From: JAKPCT01 sp029553165 | Lineage (GTDB): Bacteria > Bacillota > UBA4882 > UBA8346 | Direction of reading: 5' to 3' | DNA: 32,957 bases | NCBI GenBank assembly: GCA_035359995.1 | Contig: DAORZT010000029.1 | Coordinates: forward strand, 1-32,957 | Part shown: positions 8,608 to 17,557 of the stretch, piece by piece | Layout of the letters: the number at the start of each line of letters is the position of its first letter | How positions within the stretch are numbered: position 1 is the stretch's first letter | Position numbers and translations under genes: made by a program | Notes under the pieces: model-generated | What the model saw: the letters and a program-made list of their open reading frames with translations, nothing else | What the model was told of the DNA's origin: nothing | The model's database searches: none

Positions 8608-9804
8608 ATGAAAAAACTACTGATCATAAGTATGGTGGTCCTGTTACTTTCCAGCTGTATGGGTTCCTCATCAACCCCCCAAAAAAATACTGACAGCCAA
8701 CCGAACGATTCCGAGCTCAATCCAATTCTTGATCCCGGATCAAAAACAGGTACCAAACCTGATAACGGTTCCATAAATTCGAGAGCATATATTGCGGCCT
8801 GGTTAGCTCCTTACCAGGAAAACAGGGGATTTGAGAGTTTTTCAAAAAACAGCAATCTTTTTAATGAGATTAACCCAATGTGGTATAACCTAAATCCGCG
8901 GTACTTTCAGGAACCCGGCACCCCATTTACGTTAAAAGCCAAAAATCGCGGTGAGGTTACTTATATGGCCCAGACCAACGGTGTTAAACTGGTCCCATCG
9001 ATCCAAAACTTTGGAACCTATAACTTCGATACCACAGTAATCAGAAAAATAATTAATGATCCAGCCTTAAGGACACGACATGTAAATGAAATTACGACCT
9101 TAGTATTAAACGAAGGATATGACGGAATTGATATTGATTATGAGAATCTCTCATTTGCAGACCGGGACGCTTTTACTGCTTTTATCGCCGAATTAGGAGC
9201 AGCATTAAAAAAACACCAAAAGTTACTATCGGTAGCCGTATATGCCAAAACATCCGATGCGGCTACCTGGAATGGACCTGGTGCACAGGATTGGCGTAAG
9301 TTGGCGCCACATGTTAACACTTTAAAAATTATGGTTTATGACTACCATTGGTTGAACTATCATCCCGGACCGATTGCTCCAATTGACTGGTTACGTGATG
9401 TATTAAGCTATGCTGCTACAATTAAGGAAGTTCACAACAAAATCATTGTCGGGTTGCCACTCTACGGTCTCGATTGGGGTGGAGGAATGTCAGCCAAAGA
9501 AGTAATGTACCAGGATGTGTTAACGATCCAATCTCAAAATGGTTACCGCAATTTAAGTCGTAATGATGTCGACCATTCAACTGATCCGATTTGCAGTCCT
9601 TATCAAAAAAATGTTGAGTTACACTTCGAATATCAATCCGGCGGTGTAATCAGAACTGTCTATTACCAGGATAGTGTGAGTATTAAGGAGAGATTAAAAG
9701 TGATTAAGGAATTCAAAGCTATTGTTAAGGGAATAACATTTTGGCGTTTGGGCGGAGAAGATCCGGCAACGTGGGAGGAAGTTGAGAGTTTCAAGAGGGA
9801 CTAA
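8608..9804 (+). CDS. Lipoprotein with a glycoside hydrolase family 18 domain
   Basis: 398 residues. A lipoprotein signal ends LLLSSC, with C17 as lipid anchor. A Ser/Asp/Pro-rich linker follows (about 18-55), then a GH18 barrel with the catalytic signature DGIDIDYE (172-179); E179 is the proton donor. MVYDYHW and IIVGLPLYGLDW are later barrel strands of the family. Relatives such as YaaH/SleL act on spore-cortex peptidoglycan, but no LysM domain is present here, so the substrate is open. ATG 8608 is preferred to GTG 8605 because of spacing to AGAGG. It stands alone after the oad terminator. Confidence 0.85.
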   Translation: MKKLLIISMVVLLLSSCMGSSSTPQKNTDSQPNDSELNPILDPGSKTGTKPDNGSINSRAYIAAWLAPYQENRGFESFSKNSNLFNEINPMWYNLNPRYFQEPGTPFTLKAKNRGEVTYMAQTNGVKLVPSIQNFGTYNFDTTVIRKIINDPALRTRHVNEITTLVLNEGYDGIDIDYENLSFADRDAFTAFIAELGAALKKHQKLLSVAVYAKTSDAATWNGPGAQDWRKLAPHVNTLKIMVYDYHWLNYHPGPIAPIDWLRDVLSYAATIKEVHNKIIVGLPLYGLDWGGGMSAKEVMYQDVLTIQSQNGYRNLSRNDVDHSTDPICSPYQKNVELHFEYQSGGVIRTVYYQDSVSIKERLKVIKEFKAIVKGITFWRLGGEDPATWEEVESFKRD

Positions 9805-9836
9805 GCTGATTTTAAGGATAATTAATCTTTTTGAGA

Positions 9837-9992
9837 TTAAGCTTTACTTTTGGTCTTCTTATTATTGCTGGTAATACCGGTACACCTGGGACAAACCGGT
9901 TGTTCATTTTTATTGTCCTCTAATAAAACCAAATGCTGACAAACTGAACATTTATAGACTCCACGAACCGATTTAGCAGTAGCAAAAGCCAT
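9837..9992 (-). CDS. 51-residue zinc-ribbon protein
   Basis: On the minus strand a 51-residue frame begins MAFATAKSVRGVYKC and holds two CxxC pairs (KCSVCQ and VCPRCTG) 15 residues apart, the layout of a single treble-clef or ribbon zinc finger. It ends in a Lys/Asn-rich basic tail (NNKKTKSKA). GGGGG lies about 9 bases before the ATG. Small proteins of this shape include rubredoxin-like and ribosome-associated factors, but I cannot name this one. It is convergent with the GH18 gene, with 32 bases between the stops. Confidence 0.7.
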   Translation of the reverse strand: MAFATAKSVRGVYKCSVCQHLVLLEDNKNEQPVCPRCTGITSNNKKTKSKA

Positions 9993-10381
9993 ATGTAAAT
10001 AACCCCCTTTTATTAGAGCAAATTTATATTAAACACCAGAGACAAACATATATTCCAATTGTAATCCTCAAATGTAACTTTTATGTTAAGAATAAGTGAA
10101 ATATAATTGAAAGAAACGATATTATTAACTAACCGTATTCCGGATTAACATCAAAAGCAATGTAATAATGGAAACAATCCCATTGATTAACATTGCTTAT
10201 TTTCATTTATCTATTTTTTAAACGGACGAAATAATAAAGATACAAAATATGATAAAATTGAACTAAGATTCAATTCATTTTTGAAATGACATTATTCAAA
10301 CTGCCGAGATCTTTTATCGGATTAATTTGGGGATTGGATTAGACAATTTTAATATAATTTTGTAATTATTGAAATAATTGA
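9993..10381. other. AT-rich gap with one hairpin
   Basis: No open frame looks coding on either strand. AAGCAATGT (10155-10163) pairs with ACATTGCTT (10190-10198), with an inner AATGG/CCATT stem, followed by ATTTTCATTTAT on the plus strand. This could be a weak terminator or a small regulatory hairpin. The right edge holds the hscC promoter. Confidence 0.4.
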
Positions 10382-10410
10382 TTGACAGGAATTGAAATAT
10401 ATTATAAATT
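10382..10410 (+). promoter_or_regulatory. Promoter of hscC, matching that of J-TPR1
   Basis: TTGACA at 10382-10387, then AAATATATTAT and AAATT, as at 297-325. TATAAA is 15 bases and TAAATT 17 bases from the -35 box. It gives a leader of about 35-40 bases to ATG 10454. Confidence 0.6.
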
Positions 10411-10453
10411 AGATATTAACAATATGGATTTATATATTTGAAGGTGATTGTTA

Positions 10454-12154
10454 ATGGCATTAATCGGAATTGATTTAGGAACAACCAATAGTTTGGTAGC
10501 ATACTGGTCAGAAGATGGTGTCAAACTTATCCCCAATGTTTTAGGAAGTAATCTCACTCCATCAGTGATTAGTATTGATGATAATGATGAAATTCTGGTT
10601 GGAGAAGTTGCGAAACAACGGTTGCTAACCCATCCCCAATTAACCGTAGCTGCTTTTAAACGCTATATGGGGACCAACAAAGTTATCAAATTAGGTAAAT
10701 TTGAGTTCTTACCCGAAGAATTATCCTCGCTGATTATTCGTTCGTTAAAAAATGATGCCGAATCATTCTTAGGGGTTAAAGTTGAAGAAGCAATTATCAG
10801 TGTGCCTGCTTACTTTAATGACACCCAACGCAAGGCAACCAAAAGAGCCGGTGAACTTGCCGGTTTAAAAGTTGAGCGAATCATCAATGAACCAACTGCT
10901 GCAGCTATTGCCTATGGACTGCACCAACAAAAAGACGAGACAAACTTCTTAATCTTTGATTTAGGCGGTGGGACTTTTGATGTCTCAATCCTGGAAATAT
11001 TCGAAAATGTTATGGAGGTTAAGTCAATTGCCGGTGATAATTATCTAGGTGGCGAAGATTTTACCGAACTAATCTTCAAACATTTTCTGGCAGAAAATAA
11101 TTTGGCGGAAACTGATTTGGATGAAAAAACCCGTTCGAATATCTGGAAGCAAGCAGAAGTCTGTAAACGTCAGCTTGGCGAGAGTGAGAAGAATGGAGTT
11201 ATCTCTTGTACAATTAATGACAAATTATATGAATGGAAACTTAGTGCAGCCGAATTTGAAAATATTGCCAAACCATTAATCAACCGGTTACGGTTACCAA
11301 TCGAAAGGGCGATCCGAGACGCAGCAATCAACCCGGATCAATTAGATGAGATCATCCTGGTAGGTGGCGCAACCAAGATGCCACTGATCAGAAGCTTTAT
11401 CAGTAAGTTATTTGGCAGGTTTCCTTCCTGTCATTTGAATCCTGATGAAGTGGTAGCATTAGGAGCCGGGATCCAGGCGGGAATGAAGCAGCGCGATGCG
11501 GCAATTAAAGAGATCGTTTTAACTGATGTCTGCCCTTACACGCTGGGGACAGAGGTTGCTGTCCAGACTGGTTCTGGTTACGAAAAAGGTCACTTTCATC
11601 CCATAATTGAACGGAATACGATCATCCCGGTAAGTAGAATTGAACGATTTTATACTATCAGTGATTTTCAGGAACAGGTTAGAGTTGGTATTTATCAAGG
11701 TGAAAGCCGGCTTACCGATAACAATATTAAGTTAGGTGAACTAGTGGTTAATGTTCCTCCTGCACCTGCCGGTAAGGAGGCAATCGATGTTCGCTATACG
11801 TACGATATCAATGGTATTCTAGAAGTTGAAGTAACGATAGTAAGTACCGGTCAAAAACAGAGTATTGTCATTGAAGAAAACCCAGGATTGATGTCCGAAG
11901 CAGAGATTAAGGAGCGGTTAAAGGCTTTAGAAGCCCTAAAAATCCATCCCCGTGATAAGACGGAAAATCGGTTGTTACTGGCTCGTGGTGAACGCTTGTA
12001 TGAAGAAACTCTTGGCGAGACGCGCAATCAAATTGCTGCCGCATTAATTGAGTTTGAAAATGCACTCAACAGCCAGGATGAAAAGCAAATTAAGAAAATT
12101 GCCAAATCATTGAGTGAGTTCTTTGAGCGCCTTGAAAATCAACAGCAATTTTGA
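10454..12154 (+). CDS. hscC: HscC-type Hsp70 chaperone
   Basis: 566 residues, close to E. coli HscC (about 556) and shorter than DnaK because the C-terminal lid is reduced. ATPase-domain signatures: IGIDLGTTNS (about 4-13), IINEPTAAAIAYG, FLIFDLGGGTFDVSILE, EIILVGGATKMPLI. Features I associate with HscC rather than DnaK are PNVLGSNLTPSVISIDDN near the start, TDVCPYTLGTEV at the end of the ATPase domain, FHPIIERNTIIPVSR, and ALKIHPRDK. The fold binds short hydrophobic peptides in an ATP cycle driven by J proteins. ATG 10454 is chosen because AAGGTGA lies 6 bases upstream; the in-frame TTG 10448 has no site. J-TPR2 follows 140 bases later with no strong terminator between. Confidence 0.93.
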   Translation: MALIGIDLGTTNSLVAYWSEDGVKLIPNVLGSNLTPSVISIDDNDEILVGEVAKQRLLTHPQLTVAAFKRYMGTNKVIKLGKFEFLPEELSSLIIRSLKNDAESFLGVKVEEAIISVPAYFNDTQRKATKRAGELAGLKVERIINEPTAAAIAYGLHQQKDETNFLIFDLGGGTFDVSILEIFENVMEVKSIAGDNYLGGEDFTELIFKHFLAENNLAETDLDEKTRSNIWKQAEVCKRQLGESEKNGVISCTINDKLYEWKLSAAEFENIAKPLINRLRLPIERAIRDAAINPDQLDEIILVGGATKMPLIRSFISKLFGRFPSCHLNPDEVVALGAGIQAGMKQRDAAIKEIVLTDVCPYTLGTEVAVQTGSGYEKGHFHPIIERNTIIPVSRIERFYTISDFQEQVRVGIYQGESRLTDNNIKLGELVVNVPPAPAGKEAIDVRYTYDINGILEVEVTIVSTGQKQSIVIEENPGLMSEAEIKERLKALEALKIHPRDKTENRLLLARGERLYEETLGETRNQIAAALIEFENALNSQDEKQIKKIAKSLSEFFERLENQQQF

Positions 12155-12294
12155 GATTAAGGATCGTACTATCTTTATAAATACTTTTAAATGTATCAAT
12201 TTCAGATTAAGAAATAATAAAGATATACTTAAATAATAGGGAAGTATACAGAGATTAGTAACGGAAATTATCAATAGGAAGGTTACATGCGGTT

Positions 12295-15200
12295 ATGAAT
12301 TGCTGGGAAATATTAGGAATTGAACCAACAGTTGAAATCAAAACAATCAAAAAAGCCTATGCTCTTAAGTTACGAATCCATCATCCTGAAGAGGATCCTG
12401 AAGGATTTAACCGGTTGCGGATTGCTTATGAAGCAGCTTTAAACGAAGCCAAAGTATTAAAAGTTGTACCTGCTCCGGTTTTGAATACAACCGCAGACCA
12501 AACAGACACTAAGAAACAACTATCCCAATCTGTTGTTGACATCCCCAGTTTGGATCCATCAAGTACTGACCAACAAAAAATTTCATTAACAACATCCAAA
12601 GATGAGCTTGTTGCCCAATTTATGGAGCAGGTAACAAAGATCTATAATAATTTTTCACTTCGAATCAATGAGAGAGCCTGGAGCGAGCTACTGGAATCAG
12701 ACAGTTACTGGCGGATTGACCTACGCCTTGAGATCCAGTACCGGCTTCTTCATTTTTTGATGACAAACTTCAGACTCCCACATAAAATCTGGCAACTCTT
12801 TGATGAACATTTTTCATGGAAAGAACAACATTTGTCACTCTGTAAAACCTTTCCGGAAGAGTTTATTATTTTTGTTATCAGCAAGATTGAAAACCATTCT
12901 CCTGATTTTAGTTATGACTTCTTAAATGGCGCTTGTGATTTCGACCTGTTTATCGATTATCGTGAGGAAGCCTTTTATGCCCTGCGTAAGCGCGATCTTG
13001 ATCTTGCCAAACAGCTTTTGGACGCAGCCAATCAAATTTATGCCGGTGATCCGGATTTAAGAAGGTTATTGGCACGTTACTATTGTCTAACCAACCAAAT
13101 TGATGCGGCATTGGCAGAGTATAATCAGATATTGACAATCAACGATCAGGATCTTGACGCTCATCTCAACCGTGCCTTATTGTTACAAAAATCAGGCAAT
13201 TATAAAACAGCAATCAACGATTATCAGTGGTTGTTAACCCAGCTGCCTGATGATCCCAGAATATTGAGCGGCCTGGCAAACTGTTACAGTAAATTAGGCA
13301 TCCTGCTTGAAGCAAAAACACTTTACGAGCAGATCTTTGAAGCATATCCTTATGATGTTGATGCCCTGTTTCAGATTGCCGGCATCAATTATCAACTGGT
13401 CGCTCAATACCGGCAGGACTTGTCAATCAATCCCAACAACACCAAATTACGCTATGAAATTGCCAGTTTACTTTATGAATTGAGAGAATATCAGGACTGT
13501 TATGAAGAGATCAAAGTAATTCAAAACAGACCTGACTTAGATTCGGCAACCCTCTTACTAATCGGTCAGGTACTCTGTCAACTTGGTAAAGTTGACGAAG
13601 GACTTGAATGGACCAATCAAGCGCTGGAACGTTCGCACCAAGAGGGAGGTAATGGTTATCAAATCTTAGTTGAACGTGGTAATATCTTAAATCAAAATGG
13701 CCGTTACCATGAAGCAATTGAAGACTTTTTAGCAGCTCTAAAGATCAATGCCTACAATCCGGAATTATTATATAGTTTGGCAGAATCATACCGCCGAATT
13801 GACTTATTACCTCAATGCATTGATTATGCTACCAGAGCAATTGCTCTTAAGGATGATAACTGGCTCTATTATTCAACGCGGGGACTGGCCTATTTTTATT
13901 CAGGCTATTATCAGGAAGCCAAAGCCGATCATCAAATTGTAGTTGACCATAGTAAAACTTTTGCACAAGCTAGGTTTCGATTGGCATTTTGCCACTTGAA
14001 TCTGGAAGAATATGAACAAGCCATCGAATGTTTTTCGGAAGCCTGGGATTATGATAATGCTCAAGTTGAAACCTATTTCTTTAAAGCTTTTGCTTATATC
14101 CAAATTAATAACTTTGAAGCCGCTTTGGAAAATATCAATTCCTACATTGAGCAGGAACCTGATTCCGTAGTGGGCTACTTTTTAAAAGGGTATATTTATC
14201 AACTGCTGGAGATGCCTGATCAAGCAAGCCTTGAATATTGTAATGGTTCCGAGTTGATTCCCGATAATTATTTATTAGCAAAGACCGCTTTTTATAGCAT
14301 TAATCAACAGGGATTATCGCCGGAAAGTATTAAGTTTCTCAACCAATTAGTTAATTTAACGCCCTATGATGAGCTGGTCCAAACCATGGTTGCAGTCGCT
14401 TTTATGCAACTTGATGATGAAAATGCCGCGCAACGCGTTATTGAAGACTATCATCTGGCAATTAAGGATTACAGTCAAGTATTAAAAAGCGATTTCAGCA
14501 ATTATTTGCTGGGTCAGGCCAAGGTTTTAACCGGCCAGCAACGATCTGATACTATCAACTATCAACAACGCTATCAACTGTTAGTAGCAAATTTGAAAGC
14601 AAACTATAATTTTTTAAATACAGAGCAGATTGCTAACGATGAAACTTCACTGAAATTTTTCCGGTCTACACTTGACAACTATTTAAATGGTTTTACCAAT
14701 TTTGCTGTTTTAAGCACTAATACCGGTGATTTAAGAGGTCTCCTCAACTGGATTGACATCCTGATGGAGATGGGAGAGTTTGATTTGGCTTTACCCAAGT
14801 ATTACCTGATCTTAAATGAGATTAAGAACCAAACAATAAACTTTGCTGAGCACCAAATCACCTTGTATCAAATCTGCCACAATACCTTTAAACATGAATG
14901 GTTGCTTAGAGAAAACGAACGGGATGAACAAGCTTTAGAATTGATTACTCGATTTATTGACAGTATCTCTTCCTATGAAGAAAGCTTTGTTGCTAAAGTT
15001 CTTGCCGAAGCATGGAACCGAAAAGGGGCAATTCTTGAATCTTCAAAAAGATATTCAGAAGCATTGAGTTGTTATAACCAGGCAATCAAGAGCAATGCTA
15101 ATACTCTTTCATACTGGTATGACAAAGCCGAATTATTAGAAAAATTAAATTCAGCCGAATCACTCAGATGTTACCGTCAACTATTGGAATTAGCTCCAAA

Positions 15201-15930
15201 TGATAATGAATTGTGGCGAAAAACCGGAATTGTATTGGAGGACCTGTCTGATTATTCAGCAGCACTCAGTTGTTATAACGGAGCATTAAAAATAGCTCCG
15301 CATGATTCATGGACTTGGGCCAACAAAGGAAAATGCTTGGAAAATATGGGAAAATATAAGGAAGCCCTTGGTTGTTATGATAAAGCGATCCTTTATGAAC
15401 CAACCACCAGTTTATTTTGGAATTATAAGATTAAACTTTTACTCCTCTTAGACAGAATTAAAGAAGCAATGGACTGTTCAAATGAAGCATTGAAGATCCA
15501 TCCAAACTGTAGTGTCCTATGGAACTGTCAAGGTGAACTCTTTAACAGGTTTGAAAACTATCAAAAAGCATTAGACTGTTTTGATAAAGCAATTAAATAT
15601 GCTGATCAAGATGAAGATGTAGAAGGATACCTTAACAACAAAGCCAAGTGTTTGGTGAACCTTAATGATTTTGACGCCGCTTTTGACTGTTTAAATGAAG
15701 CGCTGAAGATTAACCCGGAACATGATATTACGTGGTGTAACAAAGGGGTCGCATATTATTTTTTAGAGATGTACGAAGCTGCGCTTGAATGTTTGGATGA
15801 AGCTTTAAAAATCAATCCTGACGATCCCGACTATTGGGAAAATAAAGGTGAATTGCTGGAGAAACTAAACCGGAATAAAGAAGCGCAATTATGCTATCAA
15901 AAAGCAAGAATAATGAAGCAAAAAAAGTAA
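12295..15930 (+). CDS. Giant J-domain/TPR protein (J-TPR2), likely HscC co-chaperone
   Basis: 1211 residues. The J domain (1-50) reads CWEILGIEPTVEIKTIKKAY and then RIHHPEEDPEGF, again HPE instead of HPD. A Thr/Gln-rich linker leads to the shared middle region (about 108-260: IYNNFSLRINERAW, LPHKIWQLFDEHF). TPR-like helices run from about 265; the last nine units (about 905-1205) are regular, with xWxxKG at the start and ALxCY-type cores. It is probably a cytoplasmic scaffold that hands clients to HscC. The best ribosome site, AGGAAGG, lies 12 bases from the ATG. A three-codon frame ATG-CGG-TTA-TGA (12287-12298) sits between them and its stop overlaps this start as ATGA, which could allow coupled re-initiation. 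The DUF1266 gene follows 20 bases after the stop. Confidence 0.87.
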   Translation: MNCWEILGIEPTVEIKTIKKAYALKLRIHHPEEDPEGFNRLRIAYEAALNEAKVLKVVPAPVLNTTADQTDTKKQLSQSVVDIPSLDPSSTDQQKISLTTSKDELVAQFMEQVTKIYNNFSLRINERAWSELLESDSYWRIDLRLEIQYRLLHFLMTNFRLPHKIWQLFDEHFSWKEQHLSLCKTFPEEFIIFVISKIENHSPDFSYDFLNGACDFDLFIDYREEAFYALRKRDLDLAKQLLDAANQIYAGDPDLRRLLARYYCLTNQIDAALAEYNQILTINDQDLDAHLNRALLLQKSGNYKTAINDYQWLLTQLPDDPRILSGLANCYSKLGILLEAKTLYEQIFEAYPYDVDALFQIAGINYQLVAQYRQDLSINPNNTKLRYEIASLLYELREYQDCYEEIKVIQNRPDLDSATLLLIGQVLCQLGKVDEGLEWTNQALERSHQEGGNGYQILVERGNILNQNGRYHEAIEDFLAALKINAYNPELLYSLAESYRRIDLLPQCIDYATRAIALKDDNWLYYSTRGLAYFYSGYYQEAKADHQIVVDHSKTFAQARFRLAFCHLNLEEYEQAIECFSEAWDYDNAQVETYFFKAFAYIQINNFEAALENINSYIEQEPDSVVGYFLKGYIYQLLEMPDQASLEYCNGSELIPDNYLLAKTAFYSINQQGLSPESIKFLNQLVNLTPYDELVQTMVAVAFMQLDDENAAQRVIEDYHLAIKDYSQVLKSDFSNYLLGQAKVLTGQQRSDTINYQQRYQLLVANLKANYNFLNTEQIANDETSLKFFRSTLDNYLNGFTNFAVLSTNTGDLRGLLNWIDILMEMGEFDLALPKYYLILNEIKNQTINFAEHQITLYQICHNTFKHEWLLRENERDEQALELITRFIDSISSYEESFVAKVLAEAWNRKGAILESSKRYSEALSCYNQAIKSNANTLSYWYDKAELLEKLNSAESLRCYRQLLELAPNDNELWRKTGIVLEDLSDYSAALSCYNGALKIAPHDSWTWANKGKCLENMGKYKEALGCYDKAILYEPTTSLFWNYKIKLLLLLDRIKEAMDCSNEALKIHPNCSVLWNCQGELFNRFENYQKALDCFDKAIKYADQDEDVEGYLNNKAKCLVNLNDFDAAFDCLNEALKINPEHDITWCNKGVAYYFLEMYEAALECLDEALKINPDDPDYWENKGELLEKLNRNKEAQLCYQKARIMKQKK

Positions 15931-15950
15931 TAATAGGGTGTGAATTATTA

Positions 15951-16619
15951 ATGAACAACTACAATCCTGAAAATTTAACCGAAACACAATTATGGTTGCT
16001 GGCTCTGGGAGCCTTTCTGGCAGAAAGGAACGGAGACCGTCATGATACTTTATACGGCTGCGAACCGGATGACTATCATATAGCTGATTGGAAGAATGTA
16101 TTAAGACGTGATTGGGGAATTAATGACAGACAACAATTGTTTCAGAAATTAGAATGGTTAATCAAAGAAGGACATCGAGGGGATTTTCAGCGGTTAAATT
16201 CATCTTTTGCATTATATTCTTACCAAGAGCAACAACGAATTTTACGCGAATTACCCTCCGACAGTCCATTCTACAATCTTTATCAACTGGTTAACTTATA
16301 CGGTTCGAAATTATCCGATGCCGGTATTGCCGCTTGGGATTATGGTCGCTATATCTCGCTGTGCCGTAAAGGAGCCATGCTTAAATATATTACTGATGAT
16401 GAAGCATGGGAACTGATGAAGAGAATTGCGTCAGATGTCCAAACTGCTTATCCTGGTTGGTATGAGTATGGTCTGGGATATATCATCGGCCGAATCGAAT
16501 GGCAAAACAAGTTAACTGAGGTAAACGCCCACAAACATGTAAAGTGGCTTGATAATTTTCTACTCAAACAAGATGGCCCCTGGGTGAAAATCGATTGGAA
16601 TACCAATTTGGAGTTATAA
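15951..16619 (+). CDS. DUF1266 family protein (YbeU/YbeR-like)
   Basis: 222 residues, no signal peptide or membrane segment. The C-terminal half follows the DUF1266 pattern: AGIAAWDYGRYISLCRKGAM, YITDDEAWELMKRIASDVQ, YPGWYEYGLGYIIGRIEW. The family's function is unknown. In E. coli the DUF1266 proteins YbeR and YbeU are encoded in the same neighbourhood as hscC, djlB and djlC, so finding one directly after a J-TPR gene and hscC supports both the family call and a role in this chaperone set. ATG 15951 has AGGGTG about 10 bases upstream; the frame opens earlier inside J-TPR2 without a ribosome site. Confidence 0.75.
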   Translation: MNNYNPENLTETQLWLLALGAFLAERNGDRHDTLYGCEPDDYHIADWKNVLRRDWGINDRQQLFQKLEWLIKEGHRGDFQRLNSSFALYSYQEQQRILRELPSDSPFYNLYQLVNLYGSKLSDAGIAAWDYGRYISLCRKGAMLKYITDDEAWELMKRIASDVQTAYPGWYEYGLGYIIGRIEWQNKLTEVNAHKHVKWLDNFLLKQDGPWVKIDWNTNLEL

Positions 16620-16640
16620 ATATTATTCTAGCTCAACATA

Positions 16641-16665
16641 GTTTAGTAGTTTGCAACGACTAAAC
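16641..16665. repeat. Inverted repeat between the DUF1266 gene and the broken J-TPR copy
   Basis: GTTTAGT (16641-16647) and ACTAAAC (16659-16665) are perfect inverted copies around an 11-base spacer. No T run follows, so it looks more like a protein-binding site than a terminator. Confidence 0.35.
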
Positions 16666-16705
16666 AATACCGGTAAATTTAAACAGAAAGGGTACGAGTT
16701 GATTA

Positions 16706-17492
16706 TGAATTGTTGGCATATTTTAGGAATCGAACCTACAGTTGATCTTAAAACAATCAAAAAAGCCTATGCTCTAAAATTACGAATTCATCATCCTGAA
16801 GATGATCCTGAAGGATTTAACCGGTTGCGGAGCGCCTATGAAGCAGCTTTACTTTAAACGAATCCAAAGTAATAAAAGTTGTGGTTGCTCCGGTTTTGAA
16901 TACAACCACTGACCCAATAGATACCGAGAAACAACCGCCACAATCTGTTGTTGAGATTCCCAGTTTTGATCCATTAAGAGCCAAACAAAAAATCTCATTA
17001 ACAACATCAAAAAGTGAGCTTATCGCAGAATTTATAGAGCAGGTAACAGCGATCTATAATAATTTTTCACTTCGAATCAATGAGAGAGTCTGGAGCGAGC
17101 TACTGGAATATGACAGTTACTGTCAGATTGACCTCCGGCTTGAGATCCAGCACCAACTACTCAACTTTTTAATGACAAACTTCAGACTCCCACATAAAAT
17201 CTGGCAACTCTTTGATGAACATTTTTCATGGAAAGAACAACGTTTATCACTCTGTAAAACCTTTCCGGAAGAGTTTATTAATTTTGTTATCAGCAAGATT
17301 GAAAACAAATCTCCTGATTTTAGTTATGATTTTTTAAATGGTGATTATGATTTTGACCAGTATCTTGATTATCGTGAAGAAGCATTTTATGCACTACGCA
17401 ATCACGACTTTGATCTTGCCAAGCATTTTTTAGATGCAGCCAATCAAATTTATACCGGTGATCCTGATTTAAAAAGGTTATTGGCACGTTAA
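16706..17492 (+). pseudogene. Broken third J-TPR copy: J domain and middle region only
   Basis: A copy of the first 260 or so residues of J-TPR2 with long near-identical DNA stretches (for example 17172-17240 against 12761-12830). The J domain is intact and again reads HPE (RIHHPEDDPEGF). In the linker the sequence has CTTTA twice in tandem (16849-16858) where J-TPR2 has it once; the extra five bases bring a TAA in the J frame at 16855. The middle region continues in the other frame from about 16860 and stops at TAA 17490, at the point (RLLAR) where J-TPR2 enters its TPR array. No TPR sequence follows. What could be made is a free J domain of about 50 residues, with AGAAAGGG 14 bases before ATG 16706 or 8 bases before TTG 16700. 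Confidence 0.85.
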
Positions 17493-17557
17493 TTGCTCGA
17501 TATTCTCCTGCTCAAAAAAGACAGCCCTTTTTTTGTTAAAATCATTATAGTCAGCAT

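Noticed and set aside
10141..10210. Hairpin considered as a small RNA or riboswitch
   Set aside because: Only a simple stem with a weak T-rich tail is seen and no promoter fits; no riboswitch core can be recognised.
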